Source: Salinivenus sp. (lineage in GTDB: Bacteria > Bacteroidota > Rhodothermia > Rhodothermales > Salinibacteraceae). From it: DNA of 64,000 nucleotides. Below, one piece after another: positions 7,280 through 16,123 of this stretch. The notes beneath the pieces are model-generated. The model ran no database searches. It saw only the letters and a program-made list of their open reading frames with translations, and was not told the origin of the DNA. The position numbers and the translations under genes are program-made. The stretch lies in NCBI GenBank assembly GCA_018609755.1, contig JAHENZ010000049.1:24771-88770 (forward strand), read 5' to 3'. Numbering within the stretch: position 1 is the stretch's first letter; each line of letters starts with the position of its first letter.

Positions 7280-8944
7280 ATGAGCGCACATGACCTCGCC
7301 GGCAAACCCGCGCCGGAGTCTTCTTTAATCGACGTTTCCGTTCTCCTCGAAGCCTATCAGTCGAAAACGCCCGACCCGTCCACTCCTGCCCAGCGCGTGT
7401 CATTCGGGACGTCGGGCCATCGGGGCTCGGCCTTCGACACCACGTTCAACGAGACCCACATTCTCGCCATCGCGCAGGCGATTGCCGAGTACCGGGCCCA
7501 GGCCGACATCGATGGGCCGCTCTTCCTGGGGATGGATACGCACGCCCTGTCGGCCCCCGCTCACGCTACGTGCATGGAGGTGCTGGCTGCCCACGAGGTC
7601 GACCTCCGCATTGCAGCTGAGGACGGTGTCACTCCTACGCCCGCCGTTTCACACGCCATCCTCACCCACAATCGTGGGCGCTCCGGCGGCAAAGCCGACG
7701 GCATCGTAATCACGCCATCCCACAACCCGCCCGCCGATGGCGGCATCAAGTACAACTCCCCCACCGGCGGCCCCGCGAGTCCCGAGACGACGTCCTGGAT
7801 CGAGGATCGGGCAAACGAGATCCTTGAGAACGATCTGGAAGACGTAGAGCGCATCCCGTACGACCGCGCCACGGAGGCCGACACCACGCAAACGTACGAC
7901 TTCCTCGGCAACTATGTAGAGGACCTTGACGCGGTGATCGACATGGAGGCCATCCGGGACTCGGGACTGTCGTTCGCCGTCGATCCCCTCGGAGGAGCGG
8001 GGGTAAATTACTGGACGGCCATTGCCGACCACTACGACCTGCCGCTGGAGGTACTGCGTACGGAGGTCGACCCTACGTTCCGCTTCATGACGCTGGACTG
8101 GGACGGCAACATTCGCATGGACCCGTCGTCCGAGCCGGCCATGCGATCGCTCATCGATCTGAAGGACCAGTACGACGTGGCCTTCGCCTGCGACACCGAC
8201 CACGACCGCCACGGAATTGTCACGGCCAGTGGCGGCCTCATGTCGCCCAACCATTTCCTCTGCGTCGCCCTCGATGCGCTGCTTGACAGCCGCGACGAGT
8301 GGGCAGACGACCTCTCGGTGGGCAAGACCGTCGTGACCACGAGCCTACTCGACCGCGTGGCCGAGAAGCATGGGCGCGACGTACACGAGGTGCCGGTCGG
8401 CTTCAAGTGGTTCGTAGACGTGCTGCTGGACGAGACGTGCTGCTTCGTCGGCGAGGAAAGTGCCGGAGCCTCCTTCCTGCGCCGCAATGGCCGCGTCTGG
8501 ACGACGGACAAGGACGGCATTATTGCCTGTTTGCTGGCGGCCGAAATCATGGCACGCACGGGCGAGGATCCGAGCGAGCGTTACGAGACGCTCACGGAGG
8601 ATCTCGGGGCTCCCATTTTCGAGCGGAAAGACGCTCCGGCTACACCCTCCCAGAAACAGGCGCTCAAGAACCTCTCACCGGACCAGGTGACACAGGACGA
8701 AATTGCGGGCGACCCAATCACGTCGATTCGGACGAAAGCTCCGGGAAACAACGCCCCAATCGGGGGCCTCAAGGTAGAAACCGAAAATGGCTGGTTCGTG
8801 GCGCGACCGTCGGGTACAGAGGCCATCTACAAAATCTACGCAGAAAGCTTCAGGGGCGAGGCGCACCTCGAGCAGCTCCACGAGGACGCCCAGGCACTCG
8901 TCAACCGGGCGTTTGAGGCCTCCCCAGAGGTGGACGCAGGGTAG
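7280..8944 (+). CDS. pgm: Phosphoglucomutase, alpha-D-glucose phosphate-specific
   Basis: A 554-residue enzyme close in length to E. coli Pgm (546). It interconverts glucose-1-phosphate and glucose-6-phosphate. The catalytic phosphoserine is S147 in TPSHNPP, the Mg-binding loop is DTDHDRHG near 307-314 (usually DPDYDRHG), the sugar-recognition loop is EESAGASF, and the phosphate-binding loop near the C-terminus is RPSGTE. All four domains are present. It links galactose and glycogen metabolism (galK, glgC and glgA are in this window) to glycolysis. It is transcribed alone and followed by a strong hairpin at 8968-9009. Confidence 0.95.
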   Translation: MSAHDLAGKPAPESSLIDVSVLLEAYQSKTPDPSTPAQRVSFGTSGHRGSAFDTTFNETHILAIAQAIAEYRAQADIDGPLFLGMDTHALSAPAHATCMEVLAAHEVDLRIAAEDGVTPTPAVSHAILTHNRGRSGGKADGIVITPSHNPPADGGIKYNSPTGGPASPETTSWIEDRANEILENDLEDVERIPYDRATEADTTQTYDFLGNYVEDLDAVIDMEAIRDSGLSFAVDPLGGAGVNYWTAIADHYDLPLEVLRTEVDPTFRFMTLDWDGNIRMDPSSEPAMRSLIDLKDQYDVAFACDTDHDRHGIVTASGGLMSPNHFLCVALDALLDSRDEWADDLSVGKTVVTTSLLDRVAEKHGRDVHEVPVGFKWFVDVLLDETCCFVGEESAGASFLRRNGRVWTTDKDGIIACLLAAEIMARTGEDPSERYETLTEDLGAPIFERKDAPATPSQKQALKNLSPDQVTQDEIAGDPITSIRTKAPGNNAPIGGLKVETENGWFVARPSGTEAIYKIYAESFRGEAHLEQLHEDAQALVNRAFEASPEVDAG

Positions 8945-8967
8945 CCAGATTACGGCGGACACGGATT

Positions 8968-9009
8968 CCCTCCGGAGCACCGGGGATACCCAGCGGTGCT
9001 CCGGGAGGG
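8968..9009. terminator. Strong hairpin between convergent pgm and the Mth938-like gene
   Basis: CCCTCCGGAGCACC (8968-8981) pairs with GGTGCTCCGGGAGGG (8995-9009), with one bulged base. It has no clear T-run on either strand, so it may be a bidirectional terminator of weak canonical form or an RNA-stabilising 3' structure. Confidence 0.55.
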
Positions 9010-9043
9010 GTTCATTTCCCCCTTGGTTTGAGAAACACCCGGT

Positions 9044-9427
9044 TTAACACGTGGAGTGGAACAGCCCACCCACCGGGGTCCCGGCTTCCTGAAGTTTGTT
9101 GTACTGCTCCACCGCCTCCTCGGTCTGTAGGACCTGGGCCTCCACTCCGGCGTCATCGAGCATCTGGAGCGTCTCCGATTTCACCTGCAGGCGCTCGTTC
9201 ATGCCCTTTGAGAGGATCACCACTTCGGCCCCGTTTTCTAGCAACTCTTCTACGTCGGCGGGCTGGATGCCGGGGGTGTGGGAGGTGCCGGTCTCGTTCC
9301 AGTCCCAGGCCCGCCCGCCGCCGGGGTACAGCTTGGCATCTTTGAAGGAGGCCTCGGGCTCCGAAGTCTCGAGACGGCCCCAGGACACGTGCGTGATGCG
9401 AGGCGACGCGTTGGTCGTGGTAGCCAT
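9044..9427 (-). CDS. Mth938-like domain protein (DUF498/NDUFAF3 family)
   Basis: A 127-residue single-domain protein. It shows the family pattern from start to end: SWGRLET, KDAKLYPGGGRAWDW, TSHTPGIQPADVEELLENG, VVILSKGMNERLQV and the final GTPVGGLFHSTC. The fold is known from Mth938 and human NDUFAF3/AAMDC; the biochemical role in bacteria is not established. The frame is open to 9460, but the ATG at 9427 begins just before the conserved region and avoids a Shine-Dalgarno-poor start. Converges with pgm. Confidence 0.85.
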   Translation of the reverse strand: MATTTNASPRITHVSWGRLETSEPEASFKDAKLYPGGGRAWDWNETGTSHTPGIQPADVEELLENGAEVVILSKGMNERLQVKSETLQMLDDAGVEAQVLQTEEAVEQYNKLQEAGTPVGGLFHSTC

Positions 9428-9523
9428 GGCAGAGGGACGACTGTGAATAGATCGGCTCATCCCTTAAATCTCTGCAGGCTGAGCAAGATTCACCGGACGG
9501 TTCGCCGTCCCGATTGCCGATGA

Positions 9524-10942
9524 TCAGGCCTTAATTGCACACTCGCCCGTCTCGTATGCCTCCAGCAGCGCCTCCGTTGCGTCCGCTCGGAGATCCTCCG
9601 GCGTGTGATGCTGGCCCCGCATCGCGATGCCGACGCTCACCCCACCTTCGAGCTCTCCTGTCTCGCGTGCCATCGCGTCCTGGAGATCGAGCGCCCAGGC
9701 TTCAACCGCCTCCACGTCTCGTCGCAGAAACACCCCGTAGTTGAGCTCCCCGAACCGTTCAATCCGCTCGCCGGGAGCAAGATCTTCCAGGCGGGCCCGA
9801 AAATGCTGTTCCGCCCGGTCCACGGCCGCCGATCCGTTCCGGGCGATGGCCTCATACCGGTTCAGGAGAACGAGGACCAGGGCCATGGGCTCTTCTGTTT
9901 CGTCCGCCGCCTCCATCTCCTCGGCAATAATCTCCCGCCGGGGCCGAGGCGCCGTCTCCTCCGACACATCCGCAGGCGTGGATGAAACCGTTTCTTCGGC
10001 GGCCGCCCCTCGGGGCGGGGCCGACCGGTCTGCCGCCGCAGGCTGCGGACGAGAGGACGGTTCGGGAGCCGATTGGTCTTCTGCCTCTTTCACGTCGAGC
10101 ACAAGACCGACCGTATCCGCGTATCGTTCGAGAAGGGACCTTGACTGGGAGGTATCCAGATCTGCGTCCGCCGTTGCGTCGGCCAGCAAAAACACGGACG
10201 CCGACGTGTTGGATCGGTTCAGGGGGGCCACGGCGACCTGCACAATTTCGGGCAGGGTCTCGTAGTAGTGGAGATCGGCCCGCCCGGTCTCGTCTACCGA
10301 CCGAACTGTTACCGGCTGGCGGGACATGGTGGCCGAGAGAAGCGGGGACTGCGTTTCAAACGAACCGTCGCGCTGCACGTCCGGCTGCTCACTAACGAGG
10401 GCCGCAATCTGATAATCGAGCGCCACTTCTTCCTGAACGAGAAGGCACACCGTTCGCGCCCCAATCGCAGCCCGCAGCGATTCCAGCAAAGGACCGAGCA
10501 CAGGCCGATCCTCAAACTGTGGAGTGCCCGCGTACGCCGAATCGGCCGCGGACTGCGCAGCTTCCAGCTCTTCCCGGTATTCCTTGATCCACTCTTCCTC
10601 GGAGGCGAACTCCCCCTCTTGATTCGGATCAGCGGGCGTGGACGCAGCTTCCGTCGCGGGGCTCTCGGAAGCGCCCCCCGACCCCGACGTTCCATTGGCC
10701 CCTCCTTCCCGGTCCTGAGGACGCACGTCCATGATGCCAAGATCTTCGAGGGAGTCTTCCCCTGAGTCTGCCGGATCGCTTTGCGACTCGACCGTCTGCG
10801 AGGCCGTCCAGAAGTGCCGACCCAGCAGGACGAGCGCGCCGACGAGAGGCACCGCCGCCCCCGCGTACAGCCAGGGCTGATCGAAGACGAACGCGAGAAC
10901 CGCAACCAGTACGGCGACAAGAACGAGGAGAACGCGAAGCAT
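9524..10942 (-). CDS. Membrane protein with GAF-like and degenerate GGDEF-like domains
   Basis: A 472-residue protein. Two hydrophobic segments at about 1-20 and 26-43 anchor it in the inner membrane. An acidic, Ser/Glu-rich linker (45-135) leads to a GAF-like domain (about 140-275), then a second disordered linker rich in Pro and Ala, then a C-terminal domain resembling GGDEF in order (about 345-472). The catalytic GG[D/E]EF site is replaced by FGELNYGVFL, so no diguanylate cyclase activity is expected; it could bind a nucleotide or partner. The frame continues to a GTG at 11131 overlapping kamA, but a TTGACA element near 11020 and the membrane segment favour the ATG at 10942. Function unknown. 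Confidence 0.6.
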   Translation of the reverse strand: MLRVLLVLVAVLVAVLAFVFDQPWLYAGAAVPLVGALVLLGRHFWTASQTVESQSDPADSGEDSLEDLGIMDVRPQDREGGANGTSGSGGASESPATEAASTPADPNQEGEFASEEEWIKEYREELEAAQSAADSAYAGTPQFEDRPVLGPLLESLRAAIGARTVCLLVQEEVALDYQIAALVSEQPDVQRDGSFETQSPLLSATMSRQPVTVRSVDETGRADLHYYETLPEIVQVAVAPLNRSNTSASVFLLADATADADLDTSQSRSLLERYADTVGLVLDVKEAEDQSAPEPSSRPQPAAADRSAPPRGAAAEETVSSTPADVSEETAPRPRREIIAEEMEAADETEEPMALVLVLLNRYEAIARNGSAAVDRAEQHFRARLEDLAPGERIERFGELNYGVFLRRDVEAVEAWALDLQDAMARETGELEGGVSVGIAMRGQHHTPEDLRADATEALLEAYETGECAIKA

Positions 10943-11111
10943 GCGACGTGCGAAGGGCTGATGTGCCCCAGTCAGTCGAGGAGAGGGATCAAACTTGAAC
11001 GTATCCTGATGCGGGACTAATGTCAACAAATTCTCCTGTTGTTTCCGCAACACATCCGTGAAAGCAGCGTGCTCCCCCCAAATCCTTCCGCCAGCCCCCT
11101 TCAGGCCCTTT

Positions 11112-12335
11112 CTACCCAGCAGCCCTCGCACCTGAGACCTCCGGCCTGTTCACGTTCGCTCCTTCATCAAGCGGAATGGTGTCCACCTCGTCGGGGAGCG
11201 AAACGGACGGAAGCTGAACGGGAAGGGGGTGGCCATCGGGCACCGGATTGGGTTCAGCCCAGAGCGTCCCATCGTACGTTTCCATGAGAACGTAGTCGCC
11301 CGCCCGTCCCTTCACGTAGCTGCGGTTGAGGGGCACTTTACCGTGCGGGGTGTCGAGAACGTAGGTCGGGATGGCGAAGCCGGACGTGCGCCCTCGGAGC
11401 CGACGCATGATGTGCATTCCCACCTCAATGGGCACCCGCAAATGCTGCGTCCCCCCAATGACCTGGGCCTGATACAGGTAGTAGGGTCGGACCCGCATCC
11501 GCACGAGCCCTTCGTTCAAGGCCTTCATCGTCTCTGGATCGTCGTTAATTCCCCGCAGGAGGACTGTCTGGTTCCCCACCGGCACGCCCGCCTGCTTCAG
11601 TCGGTCGATGGCCGCAGCGGCCTCGTCGGTCAGCTCTTTCGGATGATTGAAGTGCGTATTCACCCAAATGGGATGGTATCGCTCCAGGAGCTCACACAGC
11701 TCGTCGGTGATACGGTAGGGCAGTTTCACCGGCATGCGGGATCCAAAACGAATGAGCTCGACGTGATCGATGGCGCGCAGCCGGCTCAACAGCCACTCCA
11801 GATTGTCTTCGTTGAACGTGAGCGGATCGCCACCGGTGAGGAGAACATCGCGGATTTCGTCGTGCTCGGCAATGTAGTCAAGGGCGGCCTGATGCTCGTC
11901 CGTCCGCATAAAAAAGTTCGCGTCCCCCACCATGCGCTTGCGAAGGCAGTAGCGGCAGTAGATGGCACACTCGGCCGTCACACAGAAGGCCACTCGATCC
12001 TCGTAGTTGTGGATGAGATTTTTGACGGGAGAATGCCCCGTTTCGTCCAGCGGATCCAACTCCGCGACAATGTCGTCTCCCAATTCGTCCATCGTGGGCA
12101 CCACCTGACGCCGAATCGGACAGGAGGCATCGTGTGCGTCCATCAGTTGGGCGTAATACGGCGTGACGTTCCACCGAAAGACGTCGCTCGTCTTCTCGAT
12201 GGCCTCTCGCTCACCCGCCGTCGGCTCAATCCACTCCTCCAGCGCCTCCACACTGTGGATGCGATTCTGCATCTGCCACCGCCACTCCGCCCACTGCGGG
12301 TGCTCGGGTGTGATGTCTGCAGAGGACTCGTCCAT
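11112..12335 (-). CDS. KamA family radical SAM aminomutase (lysine 2,3-aminomutase-like)
   Basis: A 407-residue PLP- and SAM-dependent aminomutase (clostridial KamA is 416). The iron-sulfur motif CxxxCxxC is C123, C127, C130 (CAIYCRYC), and the PLP lysine is K333 in TPHGKVP. In lysine 2,3-aminomutase two aspartates bind the substrate amine (D293 and D330 of the clostridial enzyme). Here the first is Q291 (YQAQVIGG) and the second is D328. Glutamate 2,3-aminomutases differ at both positions. The substrate may thus be neither standard lysine nor glutamate. In halophiles, beta-amino acids such as N-acetyl-beta-lysine serve as osmolytes, but no acetyltransferase gene is adjacent. Divergent from the TPR gene. 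Confidence 0.88.
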   Translation of the reverse strand: MDESSADITPEHPQWAEWRWQMQNRIHSVEALEEWIEPTAGEREAIEKTSDVFRWNVTPYYAQLMDAHDASCPIRRQVVPTMDELGDDIVAELDPLDETGHSPVKNLIHNYEDRVAFCVTAECAIYCRYCLRKRMVGDANFFMRTDEHQAALDYIAEHDEIRDVLLTGGDPLTFNEDNLEWLLSRLRAIDHVELIRFGSRMPVKLPYRITDELCELLERYHPIWVNTHFNHPKELTDEAAAAIDRLKQAGVPVGNQTVLLRGINDDPETMKALNEGLVRMRVRPYYLYQAQVIGGTQHLRVPIEVGMHIMRRLRGRTSGFAIPTYVLDTPHGKVPLNRSYVKGRAGDYVLMETYDGTLWAEPNPVPDGHPLPVQLPSVSLPDEVDTIPLDEGANVNRPEVSGARAAG

Positions 12336-12564
12336 CGGAACAGAATCAAAGGGTTAAGGATGGCCAACTCAGAACAGAACGGGGCTCCCGCTCAATCGCC
12401 CCCACTGCTCCGGTCGAACTGCGTTTCTGCCGTACACGGACACTGGGAAAAACGTTGCACCCTCCGTCCCACCCTGTCCAACATTCAACGTCCCATCGTC
12501 GAACCTTTCTTCCCCCTGCATGTTGAGCCGAATCCGTCCGTCCTTTCCCAAACAGTCCAGCCCC

Positions 12565-14184
12565 ATGCGTCCTGCACACGGAATTGCAATTCTCCTTGCT
12601 CTCTTCCTGCTGGCGCCACCCGCTCTCGCCCAGGAGGCCGACTACGGCAAAACCGAATTTCAAAACTCCGGAGCCGAGGCAGCGCAAGAGCCCTTTCTTC
12701 GCGGGCTTCTGCTGCTGCATAGCTTCGAATATTCGGAGGCCCGTGCAGCCTTTCAGAAGGCCCAACAGATCGACCCGGACTTTGCCATGGCCCACTGGGG
12801 CGAGGCGATGACATACAACCATCCAATTTGGATGGAGCAGGACCGCGAGGCCGCCCTCCAGGCCCTCCGTGAGTTTGAATCCTCGCCGGAGGCCCGACTT
12901 CAACAGGCGTCCACCGACCGCGAGGCCGATTATCTCCGCACCCTCCACGTGCTGTACGGGGCCGGGACCGACGATCCGAAGTCCAAAGAGGCGCGCGACG
13001 ATGCCTACGCCGACGCTATGGCAGATCTCGCCGCTCAGTATCCAGACGATCTGGACGCACAAGCCTTTCACGCCCTCGCCATCCTCGGCACGGCGCACGA
13101 GGGTCGCGACTTTTCCACCTACATGCGCGCGGCGGCCGTCGTAGAGGAGGTCTTCGACAAGAACCCGCAGCACCCCGGCGCGGCCCACTACCTCATCCAC
13201 GCCTACGACGACCCAGTACACGCCCCGCTCGGCCTGCGCCCGGCCCAGGTCTACGCCGACATTGCTCCGGCGGCGCCCCACGCCCTCCACATGCCTTCCC
13301 ACATTTTCTTCGCTCTCGGGATGTGGGACAAGGGGGCCGCGTCGAACGTCGACTCCTACGAGGCCGCAAAGGCCAAAGCGGACGACGCGAACGAAGGACT
13401 CAGCGGCGGGGGCTTTCACGCCCTGCACTGGTTGCATTACGCACACCTCCAGCAGGGCCGCTATGAGGATGCCCGATCCGTCTTCAACACGACGCAGAAG
13501 CATGCGACGGATCCAACGGTGAGCACCGGCTACGCCGATTACATGCGGTGGTACCTTCCGGTCGCCTACACCGTTGAAACGCAGCGGTGGGACCAGCTCG
13601 GCTCGCTGCTGGACGCGATGAACGTCACCGTCGACTCGCTCGACACACGAGGGGCGGTGACCGTACACGTCGGTCGCGGCCTCGCTGCCGCGCATCAGGA
13701 CAATCTCCTGGCGGCTCGATCTGCCCTAAAACAGGCACGAGCAACACTTGGGGATTCGGAAAGCAAAGACCTTCGCATTCAAGTCCTGGAGTTGGAAGGG
13801 CTGGTTGCCCTGAAGGCCGACGACAAGAAGCAAGCCCTCTCGCACCTGAAAGACGCGGCGGCACTGGAGGCAGAAAAGCCGCTGGATTTCGGACCGCCGT
13901 TCCCGATCAAGCCGGCCCACGAGCTATACGGGGAGGCGCTGCTGGCCCTCGATCGTCCCGCCGACGCAGTCCCCCAGTTCCAGGCCACCTTGGAGCGCTA
14001 TCCCGACCGTGCGCTCTCCCTCCTGGGCAAAGCAAAAGCCGCTGCGCGAGCCGATCAGCCCGAGGTCGCGAGGGAGGCGCGCACCACCCTCTCCGAGCAG
14101 TGGAGCAATGCCGATTCCGCCGTTAAAGACCAGCTGCAATCCCTCTCCGGTATCACGACCTCCTCCGCCACCGACTCCGAATAG
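12565..14184 (+). CDS. Secreted TPR-repeat protein
   Basis: A 539-residue exported protein. Residues 1-23 are a signal peptide (MRPAHGIAILLALFLLAPPA, cut near ALAQ). The rest is helical tetratricopeptide-like repeats: FLRGLLLLHSFEYSEARAAF and PDFAMAHWGEAMTYNHPIW at the start, HPGAAHYLIHAYDDP in the middle, and typical TPR units near the C-terminus (ELYGEALLALDRPADAVPQF). The HALHMPSHIFFALGMW segment is shared with a family of periplasmic TPR proteins of unknown function. The ATG at 12565 is preferred over one 15 codons upstream because it gives a clean signal peptide. Its partner is unknown. Confidence 0.8.
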   Translation: MRPAHGIAILLALFLLAPPALAQEADYGKTEFQNSGAEAAQEPFLRGLLLLHSFEYSEARAAFQKAQQIDPDFAMAHWGEAMTYNHPIWMEQDREAALQALREFESSPEARLQQASTDREADYLRTLHVLYGAGTDDPKSKEARDDAYADAMADLAAQYPDDLDAQAFHALAILGTAHEGRDFSTYMRAAAVVEEVFDKNPQHPGAAHYLIHAYDDPVHAPLGLRPAQVYADIAPAAPHALHMPSHIFFALGMWDKGAASNVDSYEAAKAKADDANEGLSGGGFHALHWLHYAHLQQGRYEDARSVFNTTQKHATDPTVSTGYADYMRWYLPVAYTVETQRWDQLGSLLDAMNVTVDSLDTRGAVTVHVGRGLAAAHQDNLLAARSALKQARATLGDSESKDLRIQVLELEGLVALKADDKKQALSHLKDAAALEAEKPLDFGPPFPIKPAHELYGEALLALDRPADAVPQFQATLERYPDRALSLLGKAKAAARADQPEVAREARTTLSEQWSNADSAVKDQLQSLSGITTSSATDSE

Positions 14185-14275
14185 AAATCAAGAGCGATAG
14201 ACAACCGAGAGGCGTTCCGTCGTCGGCCATCCGGCGTCATTTCGCCAATGGACGCAAACCGGCCGGGTGTGCCCA

Positions 14276-15046
14276 CTACTCTTCGTCAGCCAGCTTCCGC
14301 TCGATGATTTGCTCCGGCTCGGTGACACTCCGTAGGCAAAAGCGCGCCACGAGACGGGTTTGCTCCTCGTCGCTGAGATCGGCGTGGTGATCCTGCCGGT
14401 CGAGCCGGTCCTGCTGGGCGTGGTAGAGGGCCACCGCCGCCGCGACGGACACGTTGAAGCTCTCGGTGAAGCCGGGAAGCGGAACCACGCAGGCAGCATC
14501 CGCCTCGTCCATCATCGCGTCGGTCACGCCTTCTTCCTCATTGCCAAACACGAGGGCCGTCGGTTGTGTGAAGTCCAGCTCCCGGATGGGCACCGTGTTG
14601 GCGTGGAGGTGCATGGCCACGATTTGGTAGCCTTCGTCGTGCAGGTAATCGGCAGCAGAGGCGGGGCCCTCCCACTGCCACACGTCCAGCCACTGCTGCG
14701 CTCCACTGGCCGCCCGTTCGGAGTGCTTATAGCGTTCGTTCGTGCCCTTCACCACGTGGAAGTCCTGGTAGCCCAGCGCCTCGGCCGATCGCATCACGGC
14801 GCTTACGTTGCCGGTGTTGACGAGGCCTTCCACGACGGGCACCACCGTCCGCGTGCGCTCGGCCACCACCTCGCGGATGCGACGGAGGCGCCGATCGGTC
14901 ATGTGCGGCTGCAGTAGCGAAATGATGCGTTCGGGCGCCAGCCGCACGTCTCCAAACTGGAACGGATCGGCCTCCACCGGCGGCGTGCCTCCTGCCGACA
15001 ACAGCCGATCCATTTCTGCCTCCGCGTCAATGTTGTGGTGACTCAT
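14276..15046 (-). CDS. tRNA (guanosine-2'-O-)-methyltransferase, TrmH/SpoU family
   Basis: A 256-residue SPOUT methyltransferase (E. coli TrmH 229). The three SpoU motifs are present: NTGNVSAVMRSAEALG near 77-92, ALVFGNEEEGVT near 164-175, and PLPGFTESFNVSVAAAVAL near 191-209. The deep trefoil knot binds S-adenosylmethionine. TrmH methylates G18 of tRNA. The short N-terminal extension with ERIISLLQPHMTDRRLRRI matches TrmH rather than 23S rRNA enzymes of the same family. Converges with the TPR gene; divergent from the LolA-like gene. Confidence 0.88.
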   Translation of the reverse strand: MSHHNIDAEAEMDRLLSAGGTPPVEADPFQFGDVRLAPERIISLLQPHMTDRRLRRIREVVAERTRTVVPVVEGLVNTGNVSAVMRSAEALGYQDFHVVKGTNERYKHSERAASGAQQWLDVWQWEGPASAADYLHDEGYQIVAMHLHANTVPIRELDFTQPTALVFGNEEEGVTDAMMDEADAACVVPLPGFTESFNVSVAAAVALYHAQQDRLDRQDHHADLSDEEQTRLVARFCLRSVTEPEQIIERKLADEE

Positions 15047-15156
15047 GAATCTCGGGTCGTACTTGGTCGTATGAAAGCGGCGTGCAGTTCAAATGAGGTG
15101 GAGCATTCTCTTCCTCCCTCGCAACTCGTATTCTTCCGACACGTCTTCTCACCGCC

Positions 15157-15948
15157 ATGCTTCGTCGTCGTTTGCCTCTTCTTCTCGTTTTCGCTCTTCT
15201 CTTCGGTGCAACGCCGGCCGCCGCCCAGTCCGTCGCGTCCGTCGTCGACCAGATGCGTGCCCAGTACGAACGGCAGCTCGACGCGGTAGACACCTACATC
15301 GTGGAGACAACCCTCTACACGTCGTACAACAAAAAGGTGATGCGAGACGGATCGCCCACCTACGAAAGCCAAACGCGGATGAAAGGACAAAGCAGCAACG
15401 CGTTCGCGTCCAGTACCACCCCGACCACCGTCTACGGCCTGCAGTTCGATCGGCTGAAGGAGCACGCCACCTATCAGGGGACCGAAACGGTCAACGGCGT
15501 GCGCACCCACGTCCTCCACGTAGACGATCCCTCGGCGGTCAACCCCGACGTGAGCACCAACGATGCGGAGAGCATGACCTATTACATCGATGCGGAGCGC
15601 TCCGTCCCGACTCGGATCCTCATGAAGCCCGAGGGGCAAGGTGCACAAGGCCCCCAGGCCTCCTCCGTCACCATCAACATGAAAGACTACCGTACCACCG
15701 ACGGCCTCACCCTCCCGTACCGGATGGAGTTTCAGATCGACATGAACATGTCCGAAGCCCAGCGGAAGCAAATGGAGAAGGCCATGAAGCAGATGGAGAA
15801 CATGCCCGAGGCTCAGCGCAAGCAGATGGAGTCGATGATGGGCAGTCAGATGGAGATGATGAAGCAAATGATGTCCGGGGAGCCCATGATTGTGGAGGTG
15901 CAACGCGTACAGGTCAACACCGAACTGCCGGACGGGATGTTCAACTAA
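15157..15948 (+). CDS. Secreted LolA-like protein with Met/Gln/Lys-rich tail
   Basis: A 263-residue exported protein with a signal peptide at 1-24 (MLRRRLPLLLVFALLFGATP, ending AAAQ). The body is predicted beta-rich, with VDTYIVETTLYTSYNKKV and YYIDAERSVPTRILM resembling the LolA/LppX lipoprotein-carrier fold. Residues about 190-245 contain a helical, methionine-rich repeat (units MSEAQRKQMEKAMKQMENMP and MPEAQRKQMESMM), after which the strand IVEVQRVQVNTELPDGMF returns to the fold. The insertion is low in acidic residues, unlike most proteins here. It may bind lipid or a metal; no function is established. Confidence 0.65.
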   Translation: MLRRRLPLLLVFALLFGATPAAAQSVASVVDQMRAQYERQLDAVDTYIVETTLYTSYNKKVMRDGSPTYESQTRMKGQSSNAFASSTTPTTVYGLQFDRLKEHATYQGTETVNGVRTHVLHVDDPSAVNPDVSTNDAESMTYYIDAERSVPTRILMKPEGQGAQGPQASSVTINMKDYRTTDGLTLPYRMEFQIDMNMSEAQRKQMEKAMKQMENMPEAQRKQMESMMGSQMEMMKQMMSGEPMIVEVQRVQVNTELPDGMFN

Positions 15949-16123
15949 GGTGACCTGTCAATATTCAGGTGTCGAACGAGGAACCGTTTGATACCGAATC
16001 CGGATGAAGGAGTCGGGTATGTATGTAGGTGTGCAGATATGAAAGTATATACGTGTACACCACGTACTTACCTACAAACGCTTCATACACCAGCGGAGCT
16101 TGCGGAGTCTGTATGACTGTGCA

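Noticed and set aside
12346..13695. 449-codon minus-strand frame
   Set aside because: Antisense to the secreted TPR gene, Val/Gly/Arg-rich, no motif; the plus-strand frame has a signal peptide and repeats.
15949..16123. Short TATGTATG-like and ACGTGTACAC words between the LolA-like and oxidase genes
   Set aside because: They look like simple AT-rich sequence between convergent genes; no repeated unit or known site could be supported.
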